From Rhizobium sp. BK376 (GTDB taxonomy: Bacteria; Pseudomonadota; Alphaproteobacteria; Rhizobiales; Rhizobiaceae), in NCBI RefSeq assembly GCF_004341625.1, contig NZ_SLZG01000015.1, positions 1-64,000 on the forward strand: a DNA stretch of 64,000 bases. Reading direction: 5' to 3'. The position numbers and the translations under genes are program-made. The notes below the pieces were generated by a model, which worked only from the letters and a program-made list of their open reading frames with translations, was not told the origin of the DNA and searched no databases. This document shows, one piece after another, positions 1 to 8,630 of this stretch (the first letter of the stretch is position 1; every line of letters begins with the position of its first letter).

Positions 1-47
1 ATATCGACGACCTGCTGCCCTTCAACTATAAAAAACAGACCGCATAA
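1..47 (+). pseudogene. C-terminal tail of a truncated ORF, possibly an IS66-type transposase
   Basis: An open frame enters from the left edge and ends at a TAA at 45-47. The visible residues read IDDLLPFNYKKQTA. A terminal 'IDxLLPxNY' stretch is common at the C-terminus of IS66-family TnpC transposases, which suggests a neighbouring insertion sequence. Only 14 residues are visible, so this is a weak assignment. The gene could be intact outside the window. Confidence 0.35.
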
Positions 48-66
48 GCTGCCGCTTCAAGCCGAT

Positions 67-621
67 TTACGACGTGCACTGAAAAGCGCGCTTACCGTTG
101 ATCAGCTTGATTGCCCAGTTCATTGCGTCGATCTCGTCGCCGAGATGTTCGGCCAAATCCCCGGTAATGATTTCGATATCGGCCACAGGTATGTTGGCTT
201 TGCTGTTGATGATCTTGATGGCGTCCGCACCAAACGCCTCGAATGCCGACGCCGTCCTGGCAAGGGTGTGATCGCCGATTTCGATATCGTCTTCCATGAT
301 TATCGCGGCGTCGAAGTTGCTTCGGGCAAGTGCGTCGAGACACTTTAGATGGCTTTGATAGCACCCGTATTCCGGCCAATTCGTCACCTTGAACTTCATC
401 TTGCCGATACGATGGCGACGGCAGGCATTGGGCTTGAAAGGCATGATCTAACAGCTGGCGTGTTCCGACCCAAGCCGACTACTTCAGCGCTCATAAACAA
501 TCCGTGCACCAAGGCCAACCGCAAAGGGTACGCCAATCTTACTGTCCATGCCGATTGCGTTGCTTTGCGATTTGGTGAGAACAGAGACGAAGTGCGAATC
601 GAGGTTGATTGACAAGACCAA
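67..621 (-). pseudogene. Decayed glycosyltransferase family 25 (LPS-type) gene
   Basis: The longest open stretch (67-444) encodes 125 residues with the GT25 signature: a 'GCYQSHLKCL' segment followed by 'AAIIMEDDIEIGD', the acidic region of this family. The same frame continues upstream to about 620 with a GT25-like beginning ('LSINLDS'), but a TGA at 489-491 and a TAG near 450 interrupt it. The C-terminus also ends soon after the acidic motif, well short of the roughly 250 residues usual for the family. GT25 enzymes transfer sugars to lipopolysaccharide or capsule. This copy looks dead, next to a probable transposase tail. Confidence 0.55.
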
Positions 622-723
622 AACCTCCCAGGCTAAAGATGCCCTCTGCTATTTCCTTCCAAGCACACCACCGTCAATGCCGAGGCGCCTTCAAATTATT
701 CGAAGCATGCAAACAGTTTTAAT

Positions 724-771
724 TTGACAACTGATATGTAATCGGTTTCATTTACGATGAAATCGGTTACA
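724..771 (+). promoter_or_regulatory. Promoter with two tandem LacI-type operators
   Basis: TTGACA lies at 724-729. It is followed by two imperfect palindromes with the central CG typical of LacI-family operators: TGTAATCGGTTTCA (737-750) and TGAAATCGGTTACA (758-771). Each matches its reverse complement at 10 of 14 positions. Their centres are 21 bp apart, two helical turns, so dimers could bind on the same face. The sites cover the expected -10 and start region of the lacI-type gene at 783, suggesting autorepression and control of the operon downstream. Confidence 0.65.
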
Positions 772-782
772 AATGGCGATAA

Positions 783-1850
783 ATGATCAAATCAGATAAA
801 GCGCGCGCGGCGACGATCAGCATGGTGGCTGATGATGCAGGTGTGTCCAGAGCCACGGTTTCACGCGCGTTTTCAAATCCGGAACTGCTCACAAAAGAGA
901 CGGTGGAGAAAGTCAGGGCTTCCGCGATCCGCCTAGGCTACGTTCCGAACCAGGTGGCCCGGGCTCTAAGCACTGGCAGGTCCGGCAACATCGCCTTGAT
1001 AGTCCCCGACATTGGCAATCCATTCTTCTCCGCTTTGATGCGAGGCGCTCAGGCTCAGGCTTATGCCCGCGGATACGCAACCTTCCTTGGGGACTCCGAC
1101 GAAAACGAGGCTCTAGAAGATCTCCTGCTTGGAAAACTTGCGGCGCAGGTAGATGGATTTGTATTGGCGTCCCCCCGACTTGATGAGCAACGGATCCGTG
1201 CCCATGCCGCTTTGAAGCCTTTGGTCGTGATCAACCGGGATATCGCAGACATCTCCAGGATCCTTGTAGACACCGTCGGCAGCTTCACACAGGCGGTCAA
1301 GCACTTGGTCGAGCTGGGGCATACGACTATGGCTTATGTTGGAGGCCCGAAGGCGTCGTGGTCGAACCAGCAGCGTGCGCAAGCGGTCACCTCAGCCGCC
1401 CACCAATATGGCATAAGACTTGTCCTGATTGATGCCGTTCGCCCCTCTCATGAGGCTGGTCGCGCCTGCGTCGGATCGCTGCTGTCAACTGGAGCGACGG
1501 CAGTCCTCGCGATCGATGATCTTGTGGCGCAGGGGATAATTTCCGGCCTTGCGGCGCTAAACCTTTCGGTGCCGGGTGATATAAGTGTGGTGGGCTGCGA
1601 CAACATTATCGCCACGACGATGTATCCATCGCTGACAACAGTCGACGCCCATTGTGCCGAGACCGGCGCGAAGGCCATCGATCTTCTCCTGCAAACCTTA
1701 TCACAGCAATCTCAATCCCAGGACCGCAAAGTCATAAACGGCGAATTCATCGCTCGAGCATCAACGGGCCCACTGGCACACGGTGAGGAAGCTTTCACAC
1801 GACGTTCAAAGGCAGCTGAAGTGATCGAGCAATTGGCAAACTCAAAATGA
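783..1850 (+). CDS. LacI/GalR-family transcriptional regulator
   Basis: The 355-residue protein has an N-terminal LacI helix-turn-helix (about residues 12-60, 'VADDAGVSRATVSRAFSN' then the hinge 'GYVPNQVARAL'). A periplasmic-binding-protein-like effector domain follows ('IALIVPDIGNPFFSALMRG' to the C-terminus). Length is normal for the family. It is the first gene of a co-directional locus with a NagB-like deaminase 12 bases downstream, a transporter and an AGE-family epimerase, so it probably senses the imported sugar or a phosphorylated product. Two operators precede it. The ATG at 783 has no strong ribosome-binding site. The effector is not predictable from sequence alone. Confidence 0.9.
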   Translation: MIKSDKARAATISMVADDAGVSRATVSRAFSNPELLTKETVEKVRASAIRLGYVPNQVARALSTGRSGNIALIVPDIGNPFFSALMRGAQAQAYARGYATFLGDSDENEALEDLLLGKLAAQVDGFVLASPRLDEQRIRAHAALKPLVVINRDIADISRILVDTVGSFTQAVKHLVELGHTTMAYVGGPKASWSNQQRAQAVTSAAHQYGIRLVLIDAVRPSHEAGRACVGSLLSTGATAVLAIDDLVAQGIISGLAALNLSVPGDISVVGCDNIIATTMYPSLTTVDAHCAETGAKAIDLLLQTLSQQSQSQDRKVINGEFIARASTGPLAHGEEAFTRRSKAAEVIEQLANSK

Positions 1851-1862
1851 GACGGACGTAGA

Positions 1863-2624
1863 ATGACCGAACTTAAACAATTTTCCACGAAGCCGGATGC
1901 CGGAAAAGCAGCCGCCGATGTTGGCGCTGCGGCGATCCGGACCGCGATTGAAACGAGGGGACGGGCAACCGTCGTGGTCGCAACGGGCGCTAGCCAGTTC
2001 GAAATGTTGGAAAGCCTGGTCCAGATGGACGGTGTCGACTGGTCCAAGGTGACGGCCTTTCATCTCGACGAGTACATTGGCATTTCGGACCATCACCCGG
2101 CAAGTTTCCGGCGGTATCTCAGGGAGCGGTTTACCTCTAAGCTTCCGACACTCGGCGCGTTCCACTTCATCAATGGCGATGTTGCCTTGCTCGACGACGA
2201 ACTCGCTCGGCTGAATCGCACGCTCGACGCACACCCGATCGATATCACCTTCGCCGGCATCGGCGAAAATGGCCACCTTGCTTTCAATGATCCGCCAGCA
2301 GACTTCGAAGCGGCGGAAGCCTACAAGATTGTCAGCCTCGATGAACGCTGCCGACGGCAGCAATTCGGCGAGGGCTGGTTTTCTTCCTACGAGGATGTGC
2401 CCGAACGGGCCATATCGATGACCGTACAGCGCATTCTTTCCAGTGAAACACTGGTTCTGACGGTGCTCGATGAGCGTAAATCCGAGGCTGTCAAAGAAGC
2501 CTTAGAAGGGCCGATCAGCAATATCTGCCCGGCGTCGATCATTCAACAACATCCGAACTGCCATCTTTTCCTCGATATTCATGCGGCTCAAAGGCTCTCG
2601 AAGAAGCCCGCCGTGTGCGCATAA
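1863..2624 (+). CDS. Glucosamine-6-phosphate deaminase/isomerase family protein (NagB-like)
   Basis: The 253-residue protein shows the NagB/6-phosphogluconolactonase fold signatures: 'FHLDEYIGISDHHPASFR' around residue 65 and 'GIGENGHLAFNDP' around residue 138. NagB converts glucosamine-6-phosphate to fructose-6-phosphate and ammonia in the cytoplasm. The DEY and GENGH motifs that position substrate and catalytic acid/base are present, so it should be active on an amino-sugar phosphate or a close analogue. It starts 12 bases after the lacI-type gene and precedes a binding protein, consistent with a catabolic operon. Paralogues of this family act on other sugar phosphates, so the exact substrate is open. 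Confidence 0.85.
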   Translation: MTELKQFSTKPDAGKAAADVGAAAIRTAIETRGRATVVVATGASQFEMLESLVQMDGVDWSKVTAFHLDEYIGISDHHPASFRRYLRERFTSKLPTLGAFHFINGDVALLDDELARLNRTLDAHPIDITFAGIGENGHLAFNDPPADFEAAEAYKIVSLDERCRRQQFGEGWFSSYEDVPERAISMTVQRILSSETLVLTVLDERKSEAVKEALEGPISNICPASIIQQHPNCHLFLDIHAAQRLSKKPAVCA

Positions 2625-2672
2625 CCAGCATCATTGGATGCTGGCTTTAAAACCTCAGAGTGGAGAACTGAA

Positions 2673-3839
2673 ATGAACTACCTCAACTGGAGAGGCTGCC
2701 TTTTTGCGACCGGCACATTATTGTGCTCCGGCGTTGCGTTCGGTGCTTTAGCGCAACCGGTCGTTATTAACGTCATCGACGTTGCTGGAGATTTGCAGGT
2801 GAGCCAACCCGCGATCGAAAAATTTCAGGCCGAACATCCGGACCTCGTTTCCAAGTTTGTGTTCACCCAGGCGACGGCTCCCGAACTGGCCGGAAAGCTG
2901 AAGGCACAGCAGGATGCAGGTCATGTCGACATCGACTTCGTCCTGACCGGCAACGATGCTCTCGCCGCCGGCATGGAGCAGGGGATCTGGCTCGACATAC
3001 TTCCGAAATATGAGGCAAAATTCCCGAATCTCAAGGAGCGCTACCTGCCGGGTGCCTACCTTATGCAGGAGATGGCCAAGGGTCAGGCGTTTGTGCTTGA
3101 CTGGAATCCATCCGGACCCCTGCTCGAATATGCACCGGATCGCGTGAAAAAGATGCCTGATACCCCGGAAGCGCTGCTTGCGTGGTGCAAGGCCAATCCG
3201 GGACATTTCATGTATGCCCGTCCAGCCAATTCGGGCCCCGGCCGCACCTTTGTCATGGGCCTTCCTTATCTGCTTGGAGACAAAGATCCAAGCGATCCGA
3301 TTAAGGGCTGGGACAAGACCTGGGCCTATCTCAAAGAGCTTGACGGCTGTATCGAATACTACACGAGCGGCACGACTGCATCAATGAAGGAGCTCGCGGA
3401 CGGCACGCGAGACATCATCGCAACCTCGACCGGTTGGGATATCAACCCCCGCTATCTCGGGATCGTTCCTGAAGAGTATAAGATTGCCACCTTGAAGAAT
3501 TTCCATTGGGTTGGCGACGCTGACTATATGGCCGTCCCCAAGGGTGTCTCCGAGGAAAAGCTGCCGGTTGTCCTTGACCTTATGGCTTATCTGCTAGAGC
3601 AGAAGCAGCAGGCCTACATGTACGACCACGGCTATATGTATCCAGGGCCGGCGATGAAGGGTGTGACGCTGGACATGGCGCCGCAGGACAGCCAGGACAC
3701 GATCAATCAGTTCGGCCGCCCGGAATATAAAAGCCTCATCGACGACAATCCGACCGAGCCTCCGCTCGACAACAAGCAGCTTACCGCCATGTTCGACAAG
3801 TGGGATCGTGAGATCGGCGCTGCGAAGATGAAGAAATAG
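2673..3839 (+). CDS. ABC transporter extracellular solute-binding protein (PotD/family 1 type)
   Basis: The 388-residue periplasmic protein begins at ATG 2673, preceded by GGAG, with a signal peptide over the first ~29 residues ending near 'FGALA-QP'. The mature part resembles family 1 binding proteins used with PotABC-like transporters ('VVINVIDVAGDLQVSQPAIEKF'). It is followed by an ATPase and two permease genes. The nearby NagB-like enzyme and AGE-family epimerase point to a carbohydrate or amino-sugar ligand, but that is inference. An upstream ATG-less extension to 2634 is possible in frame but lacks a signal peptide at its start. Confidence 0.85.
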   Translation: MNYLNWRGCLFATGTLLCSGVAFGALAQPVVINVIDVAGDLQVSQPAIEKFQAEHPDLVSKFVFTQATAPELAGKLKAQQDAGHVDIDFVLTGNDALAAGMEQGIWLDILPKYEAKFPNLKERYLPGAYLMQEMAKGQAFVLDWNPSGPLLEYAPDRVKKMPDTPEALLAWCKANPGHFMYARPANSGPGRTFVMGLPYLLGDKDPSDPIKGWDKTWAYLKELDGCIEYYTSGTTASMKELADGTRDIIATSTGWDINPRYLGIVPEEYKIATLKNFHWVGDADYMAVPKGVSEEKLPVVLDLMAYLLEQKQQAYMYDHGYMYPGPAMKGVTLDMAPQDSQDTINQFGRPEYKSLIDDNPTEPPLDNKQLTAMFDKWDREIGAAKMKK

Positions 3840-3846
3840 CTGGGAT

Positions 3847-3869
3847 CGGGGCAGCTCGCCGCTGCCCCG
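3847..3869 (+). terminator. Intercistronic stem-loop after the binding-protein gene
   Basis: A perfect 9-bp stem (CGGGGCAGC / GCTGCCCCG) with a 5-base loop lies 8 bases after the binding-protein stop. No T run follows. Such hairpins between a binding-protein gene and its transporter genes often protect the upstream mRNA or attenuate transcription, giving excess binding protein. Confidence 0.5.
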
Positions 3870-3908
3870 GCTCGCGCATGTCGTCGGCTACACAAGGTTT
3901 GTATCGCA

Positions 3909-4988
3909 ATGATAACGTCCTCGACCGAATTTCGCGAGGTGCGGCTCGAACGCATGAGCCGTCAGTTCGGCAACTACAACGCGCTTAAAGACATCTCCTT
4001 GACAGTCAACCGGGGCGAATTCATCTCGCTTCTGGGGCCGTCGGGCTGTGGTAAATCCACTGCATTGAACTGTCTTGCGGGCTTGCTACCGCTGAGCAGT
4101 GGCAGCCTTTGGCTCGATGACCGCCGTATCGACGTGCTGCGACCAGAGGAACGCGGCTTCGGCATGGTGTTCCAGAATTATGCTCTGTTTCCCCACATGA
4201 ACGTCCGCAGGAATGTCGGCTTCGGTCTGCAGATGAAAAACGTGCCGCAGTCGGAAATGGATGCGCGCGTCGACGACGCGTTGGACGTCGTCCGTTTGCG
4301 ATCCCAGGAGCTAAAGCTTCCGGGCCAACTGTCAGGCGGTCAGCAGCAACGCGTGGCGATCGCACGGGCGGTTGCGGTATCGCCACCTATTGTCTTGATG
4401 GACGAACCTCTCTCCAATCTCGACGCCAAGCTTCGCCTGGAAATGCGCGCCGAGATACGTCGCATTCATCGTGCGATCGGCTCCGCGACGATTTATGTGA
4501 CACATGACCAGGACGAAGCGCTTTCGCTCTCCGACCGTATTGTCGTGATGAGAGAAGGTGAAGTCAGGCAGATCGGCACGCCGCACGAATTGTACGCCAG
4601 ACCTGCGCATATCGATGTGGCGGAATTCATGGGATTTCGCAATGCGCTGGCTGGAACCGTCAAACGGAAATATGGTCTCGAGGTCGAGGTCGAATGCGAT
4701 ACAGGGGGAACATTGCGCGCGATGGCCGTCAATGCGGTCGAAGGCGGACGCGCCGTTGTAGCAATCCGGCCTGCAGACCTCCGCCCCAGTCTCGATGGAA
4801 AAATCTCGGCTGCGGTGACGAGCCTCGAGTATCGCGGTGAGGCCTATTTCGGAACGGCTCAAGGGGCTGTGAACCAGGAATTGTTTTTCCGGACCGAAGA
4901 CCCAATTGCCGTCGGGGAGACAATCAAGCTGGACGCACCCTCGTTGAGAAGCCTTGCCTACCGGGGGACTGAAGAATGGAAGCCATAA
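3909..4988 (+). CDS. ABC transporter ATP-binding protein (PotA/UgpC-like)
   Basis: The 359-residue ATPase has Walker A GPSGCGKST (residues 43-51), signature LSGGQQQR, Walker B 'VLMDEPLSNLDAK', the switch histidine in 'YVTHDQDEA', and a C-terminal TOBE-type regulatory domain from about residue 240. It powers the importer formed with the permeases at 4976 and 5875. Its 3' end overlaps the first permease gene by 13 bases, so translation is probably coupled. It would hydrolyse ATP at the cytoplasmic face. The protein looks intact although its second permease partner is broken, so the complete transporter may not function. Confidence 0.9.
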   Translation: MITSSTEFREVRLERMSRQFGNYNALKDISLTVNRGEFISLLGPSGCGKSTALNCLAGLLPLSSGSLWLDDRRIDVLRPEERGFGMVFQNYALFPHMNVRRNVGFGLQMKNVPQSEMDARVDDALDVVRLRSQELKLPGQLSGGQQQRVAIARAVAVSPPIVLMDEPLSNLDAKLRLEMRAEIRRIHRAIGSATIYVTHDQDEALSLSDRIVVMREGEVRQIGTPHELYARPAHIDVAEFMGFRNALAGTVKRKYGLEVEVECDTGGTLRAMAVNAVEGGRAVVAIRPADLRPSLDGKISAAVTSLEYRGEAYFGTAQGAVNQELFFRTEDPIAVGETIKLDAPSLRSLAYRGTEEWKP

Positions 4989-5875
4989 AGCAGCCATCGA
5001 CCCCGTTCACGAAGCGAGTGCCACTTTCCGAGCGCGGGATCGACGGGGTGACGCTGTTGCTTGTACCAGCTGCGTTGTTTCTCCTGGTCGTGTTCGTCTA
5101 TCCGTTTCTCTACGGGTTGATGTTGTCGTTTTCCCCAAAGGACGGCGGTTGGCTCGGGAATTACCGGCATTTCTTTTCCGATCCATACCTCTATCGCACG
5201 ATCTATCTGACGCTTATCCTGGCTGTACCTGTCACAGTCGTGAACCTGCTGCTCTCGATCCCTATCGCAATGCAAGTACGAAACATGAAGCGACAGAGGG
5301 TGCTGACGACGGTACTCGTCCTTCCCATTACGCTTGGCACAGTCCTCGTCGCAGAGGGGCTTCTGAACTACCTCGGCCCGCAGGGGTGGTTTAACCGAAC
5401 GTTGATCTTGATTGGTCTCATCGATCGGCCGGTAAGGCTTGTACACAATTATATCGGCGTCTTCATTTCGTTGATCGTGACGGGATTCCCCCTCACCTTT
5501 CTGCTGACGCTCTCGATAATCTCAGGCATCGACCCGGCTTTGGAACAAGCCGCAGCGACCCTTGGCGCCAAGGCAAGGCAGCGGTTTCGACACATCGTAT
5601 TGCCGCTGATCATACCCGGAGTGGCCGTAACGTTTTGTCTATCTTTCGTCGACGCCTTTTCCGTTTTCCCCTCGGCGGTCATGTTGGGTGCGCCAGCGGG
5701 AGAAACACGCGTCATATCGATCGCGGCGTCGCAGGCGGCATTCGAACAATATGATTATTCGTTTGCCTCCGCGATCGCGATGATCATGGCAGCAGTTCAG
5801 TTTGCGATCGTCTTGGTCATACTTGGAATGCGTGGGCTCTTCTACAAAGGCCCCGCCGGCGGGGGTAAGGGCTGA
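4976..5875 (+). CDS. ABC transporter permease, first subunit (PotB-like)
   Basis: The 299-residue membrane protein has about six transmembrane segments, the first around residues 22-45 ('LLLVPAALFLLVVFVYPFLYG'). The cytoplasmic EAA loop near residue 185 reads 'EQAAATLGAKARQRF' with 'HIVLPLIIPG' after it. It overlaps the ATPase gene and its stop overlaps the start of the second permease (TGATG at 5873). It should form half of the inner-membrane channel. It appears intact. Confidence 0.88.
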   Translation: MEAIKQPSTPFTKRVPLSERGIDGVTLLLVPAALFLLVVFVYPFLYGLMLSFSPKDGGWLGNYRHFFSDPYLYRTIYLTLILAVPVTVVNLLLSIPIAMQVRNMKRQRVLTTVLVLPITLGTVLVAEGLLNYLGPQGWFNRTLILIGLIDRPVRLVHNYIGVFISLIVTGFPLTFLLTLSIISGIDPALEQAAATLGAKARQRFRHIVLPLIIPGVAVTFCLSFVDAFSVFPSAVMLGAPAGETRVISIAASQAAFEQYDYSFASAIAMIMAAVQFAIVLVILGMRGLFYKGPAGGGKG

Positions 5876-6399
5876 TGCCAAATATCGAAAACGCCATGGA
5901 AAAAACCTGGGAAATCGCCGTTCGGATCACAGCGGGCTTCCTGGTTGTCAATATTTTGGCACTGATCGCCAGCGTGGTGGTGAACTCCCTTGGCACGCGG
6001 TGGCTCGGAACATGGCTACCCAACGCGCTGACGTTCCGCTGGTATGCTTCAGCGTGGAATGAGTTCCAGCTGACAGATGTTATGATCGTGACATTCGAAA
6101 TCGCGGCAGCGGTGGTCATATTTTCCATTTTGTTGGGGGTTCCGGCTGCCTATGCCCTTGCACGCCGAGAATTTCCAGGAAAGCGGCTGGTCATGCTCCT
6201 CTTCATCCTGCCGCTGCTGGTTCCACCGATGACATTTGGCGTGCCGCTTGCCCGTCATTTGACCGGCCAGCCCGTACTTGTAGAGGACGGTCGCATGCCT
6301 ACCATTCCTTTCACGGTCGTTCTTCTCATACCTTTTATCGAACAGATCGATCCACGGGTCGAAGCTGCAGCGCGTGTTTTCGGGGCCAGCGCTGTATAG
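5875..6399 (+). pseudogene. Truncated second permease subunit (PotC-like), probably inactive
   Basis: The frame encodes 174 residues, against about 260-280 expected. The N-terminal membrane segments and the first part of the EAA loop are recognisable ('PFIEQIDPRVEAAARVFGAS'), but a TAG at 6397-6399 cuts the protein inside that loop. The loop that docks the ATPase and the last membrane segments are therefore missing. In addition, residues encoded by 6250-6294 are foreign to the family: read on the opposite strand they give the family-like segment ATVLYKYGLAGQMTG, implying a local inversion. No continuation is obvious before the next gene at 6456. Confidence 0.75.
6250..6294 (+). other. Probable 45-bp micro-inversion inside the permease gene
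   Basis: As written on the plus strand this segment encodes A-RHLTGQPVLVEDGR. Its reverse complement, placed after 'GVPL', encodes ATVLYKYGLAGQMTG, which matches the usual 'PLAT-LY-YGLAG-TG' segment of such permeases before 'VP(T)IPF'. The segment begins and ends with GC. Even after re-inversion about six family residues between 'TG' and 'PTIPF' are absent, so a small deletion probably accompanied the event. Confidence 0.65.
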
Positions 6400-6455
6400 G
6401 GCATTTTTAGGCCAATCGATGTCTAGATGGTTTAGTGTGAGAGCTTGTCGGATTA

Positions 6456-7742
6456 ATGAAACGCAGCGCGATGATACCCGTGGATACAGGTTCCGGTAAG
6501 GTCGAAGGGGCATCGTCCCCACCACCTCTGATTTCAAACTGGCTGACCGAGCGCTTTCTGCCGGCGTGGTCAAAAATATTGACACAACGCGAGTCAGGCT
6601 TTCCGGAGGAGATTGACGCGAGGGGTCTCTGTGTAGATACCGGACAGCGAAGCACCATGGTCACCGCGCGTTTGGTCTATACACTGTGCCTGTGCCACGA
6701 ACTCGATCCAAACGGTCGCTATCTCGACGCGGCGAAGAAGGGATATGCCTTTATGCTGGACGGCCGTCTGGACGACGGCACCTTTCCACATCGTCTTCCT
6801 GCTGACAGCCAAGCATTCGCTCAACGCGCAGATTTATATGACAGCGCTTTTATCTTGCTAGCGCTCGGCGCCTTTGCCCGGATCGCGGCAGATCCGAGAT
6901 CGTTGCAGATCGCGCGTGAAGTTGCAGGCCACATCGACGGCCCATATCTCGATGACGGTGCATATGTGGGAGAGCCGTGCCTCCAACTGCAATTTCCCTA
7001 TATGCATCTGTTTGAGGCGTGCGAATTGCTTGCTCGGTTGGATCCGGTCGGAGACTGGGCCCGCCGATCACGACAGATCCTTGATCTTCTCGAAAGACGG
7101 CTCGTCTTGCCAAGCGGAGCGATTGCCGAGAAGTACGATCGCTCGTGGTCCCTTCCGCAAGACACTGGCCAGGTCCAGATAGAGATCGGCCATCAATTCG
7201 AGTGGGCATGGCTTCTTTACCGCCATTCAGCGATGACACGTTCATCCTCTGCAAAGACGCTTGCCGACGGCTTGTTTGATTTTGCGATGCAGACGATTTC
7301 CTGGTCTGGTAGCGAGATCAATCCGTTTCCAAACGGCGTCAATCCAGATGGAAAACCAACGTCCGACGAGCGGCCATTGTGGCCTGCCACAGAGATGCTG
7401 CGTGCTTCCACCTTGCGAGACCGACTGGACGGTGGTCCCTCAAAAACCAGCGACGCCATCGTCCGATTCCTATTCCGGCACTATCTCAACCGTGAAACGC
7501 TATGCTGGGCGAACGATCTGGGTGCGATACATGGAAAACCTCCCTCGCCGATGCCGACCCGGGTGCTCTATCACTTAATACCATCACTGGCTGCATACGC
7601 TCAAACCAAGGAAGCCGCCTTCGCAACCAGTTTACTTCTGGAGGCAACATGCTCCGAAAATACGGTCAGGCCGAATTTTGGCGACGGCAATAGGCTTGAA
7701 GGTGATGTCAGGTTAAGTTCTCAAAGCCTGCCAATTGCGTGA
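6456..7742 (+). CDS. AGE-family (N-acylglucosamine 2-epimerase-like) sugar epimerase/isomerase
   Basis: The 428-residue protein reads as an (alpha/alpha)6-barrel enzyme of the AGE superfamily: 'YDSAFILLALGAFARI' in the first half, 'IGHQFEWAWLLYRH' near residue 247, and 'RPLWPATEMLRAS' near residue 310. Members interconvert C2 epimers or aldose/ketose forms (ManNAc/GlcNAc, mannose/fructose, cellobiose). In this locus it could prepare a sugar for the NagB-like enzyme. The stop codon lies one base before the IS6 end at 7744, so the native C-terminus may have been altered by the insertion. The last ~35 residues do not resemble the rest of the family. Start choice (6456 or 6471) is uncertain. Confidence 0.75.
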   Translation: MKRSAMIPVDTGSGKVEGASSPPPLISNWLTERFLPAWSKILTQRESGFPEEIDARGLCVDTGQRSTMVTARLVYTLCLCHELDPNGRYLDAAKKGYAFMLDGRLDDGTFPHRLPADSQAFAQRADLYDSAFILLALGAFARIAADPRSLQIAREVAGHIDGPYLDDGAYVGEPCLQLQFPYMHLFEACELLARLDPVGDWARRSRQILDLLERRLVLPSGAIAEKYDRSWSLPQDTGQVQIEIGHQFEWAWLLYRHSAMTRSSSAKTLADGLFDFAMQTISWSGSEINPFPNGVNPDGKPTSDERPLWPATEMLRASTLRDRLDGGPSKTSDAIVRFLFRHYLNRETLCWANDLGAIHGKPPSPMPTRVLYHLIPSLAAYAQTKEAAFATSLLLEATCSENTVRPNFGDGNRLEGDVRLSSQSLPIA

Positions 7743-7743
7743 C

Positions 7744-7756
7744 GGCTCTGTTGCAA
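7744..7756 (+). repeat. IS6 left terminal inverted repeat
   Basis: GGCTCTGTTGCAA, an exact inverted match to 8618-8630. Confidence 0.9.
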
Positions 7757-7797
7757 GAATTACGATTGGCTGTGAAGAGTACCTTCGTACGCCTCAG

Positions 7798-8566
7798 TCA
7801 CGCGAATTTGGCGTCGAGATTCTGCTCAAGCATTGCAACAACCTCGGTGAGCACGCTAGGCCCAATTCCGAAGGCCCGTTCAACGATGCGAGCCTCTCCG
7901 CGAATGTCGTCGGTCAAGTTGAAGATCGCAGCCTGGCCCTTGCGTAGAGCGCGCATGACCTCGAACCCCTTGATCGTCGCATAGGCCGTTTTCAACGTCT
8001 TGAATCCTCGAACTGGCTTGATCAGCTGTTTGAGCTTACCATGATCCGCCTCGACCACGTTGTTCAGATACTTGACCTGCCGGTGCACAAGCTCTTTTGG
8101 GCATTTGCCGTCGGCCTTCAGTTCCGAGATCGCGATGCCGTAGGTCGGCGCCTTGTCGGTGTTGATAACTGTTGGCTTTTCCCAATCCTTCAAGCCATTC
8201 AGAGCCTTGCCGAGAAATCGCTTGGCTGCTTTGGCATTGCGCGTCGGCGACAGATAGAAATCGATCGTGTTGCCGAACTTATCGACAGCCCGATATAGAA
8301 TATGTCCATTTGCCGCGAACCTTCACATAGGTTTCATCGACCCTCCAGCTCGTTGATCGGGGGCGCCGCCAGTGCCAGCGCAGCCGTTTTTCAATCTCTG
8401 GCGCATATTTCTGGACCCAGCGATAAATCGTGGAATGATCGACGGACACACCGCGCTCGCCCATCATCTGTTCGAGATCGCGGTAGCTTACCCCGTAGCG
8501 GCAATACCAGCGCACCGCCCACAAAATCACCTCGCCCTGAAAATGCCGCCACTTGAAATCGCTCAT
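7798..8566 (-). pseudogene. IS6-family transposase, frameshifted
   Basis: The N-terminal part (8566 downward) has the IS6 zinc-ribbon/HTH region ('FQGEVILWAVRWYCRYGVSY', 'STIYRWVQKYAPE') and the first catalytic Asp in 'WRVDETYVKVRGKW'. It then runs into a stop near 8279. The C-terminal part is open from about 8300 to 7798 in another frame with 'INTDKAPTYG' (second Asp) and 'VEADHGKLK' (Glu region). Removing one base near 8293-8303 would restore 'TYLYRAVDKFG', so a single-base insertion explains the break. The three catalytic acidic residues survive, but no full-length protein can be made without frameshifting. Confidence 0.85.
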
Positions 8567-8617
8567 CAAAAATCTCGTTGAAAATCGTCTGCCCAAAATC
8601 GAGCATCACCGAGGTTT

Positions 8618-8630
8618 TTGCAACAGAGCC
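8618..8630 (-). repeat. IS6 right terminal inverted repeat
   Basis: TTGCAACAGAGCC, an exact inverted match to 7744-7756. Confidence 0.9.

Larger units (their letters stand above)
7744..8630. mobile_element. IS6-family insertion sequence, 887 bp
   Basis: The element is bounded by perfect 13-bp inverted repeats (GGCTCTGTTGCAA at 7744-7756 and its complement at 8618-8630), the terminal sequence type of the IS6/IS26 family. It holds one transposase gene on the minus strand, which is frameshifted. The flanking octamers (TGCGTGAC and TTCGAGAG) do not match, so the 8-bp target duplication of a simple insertion is missing. This suggests adjacent deletion or recombination between copies. Confidence 0.9.

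Noticed and set aside
7798..8596. Programmed frameshifting in the IS6 transposase
   Set aside because: IS6-family transposases are single-frame genes, and the break lies at no slippery run. An ordinary one-base insertion is simpler.
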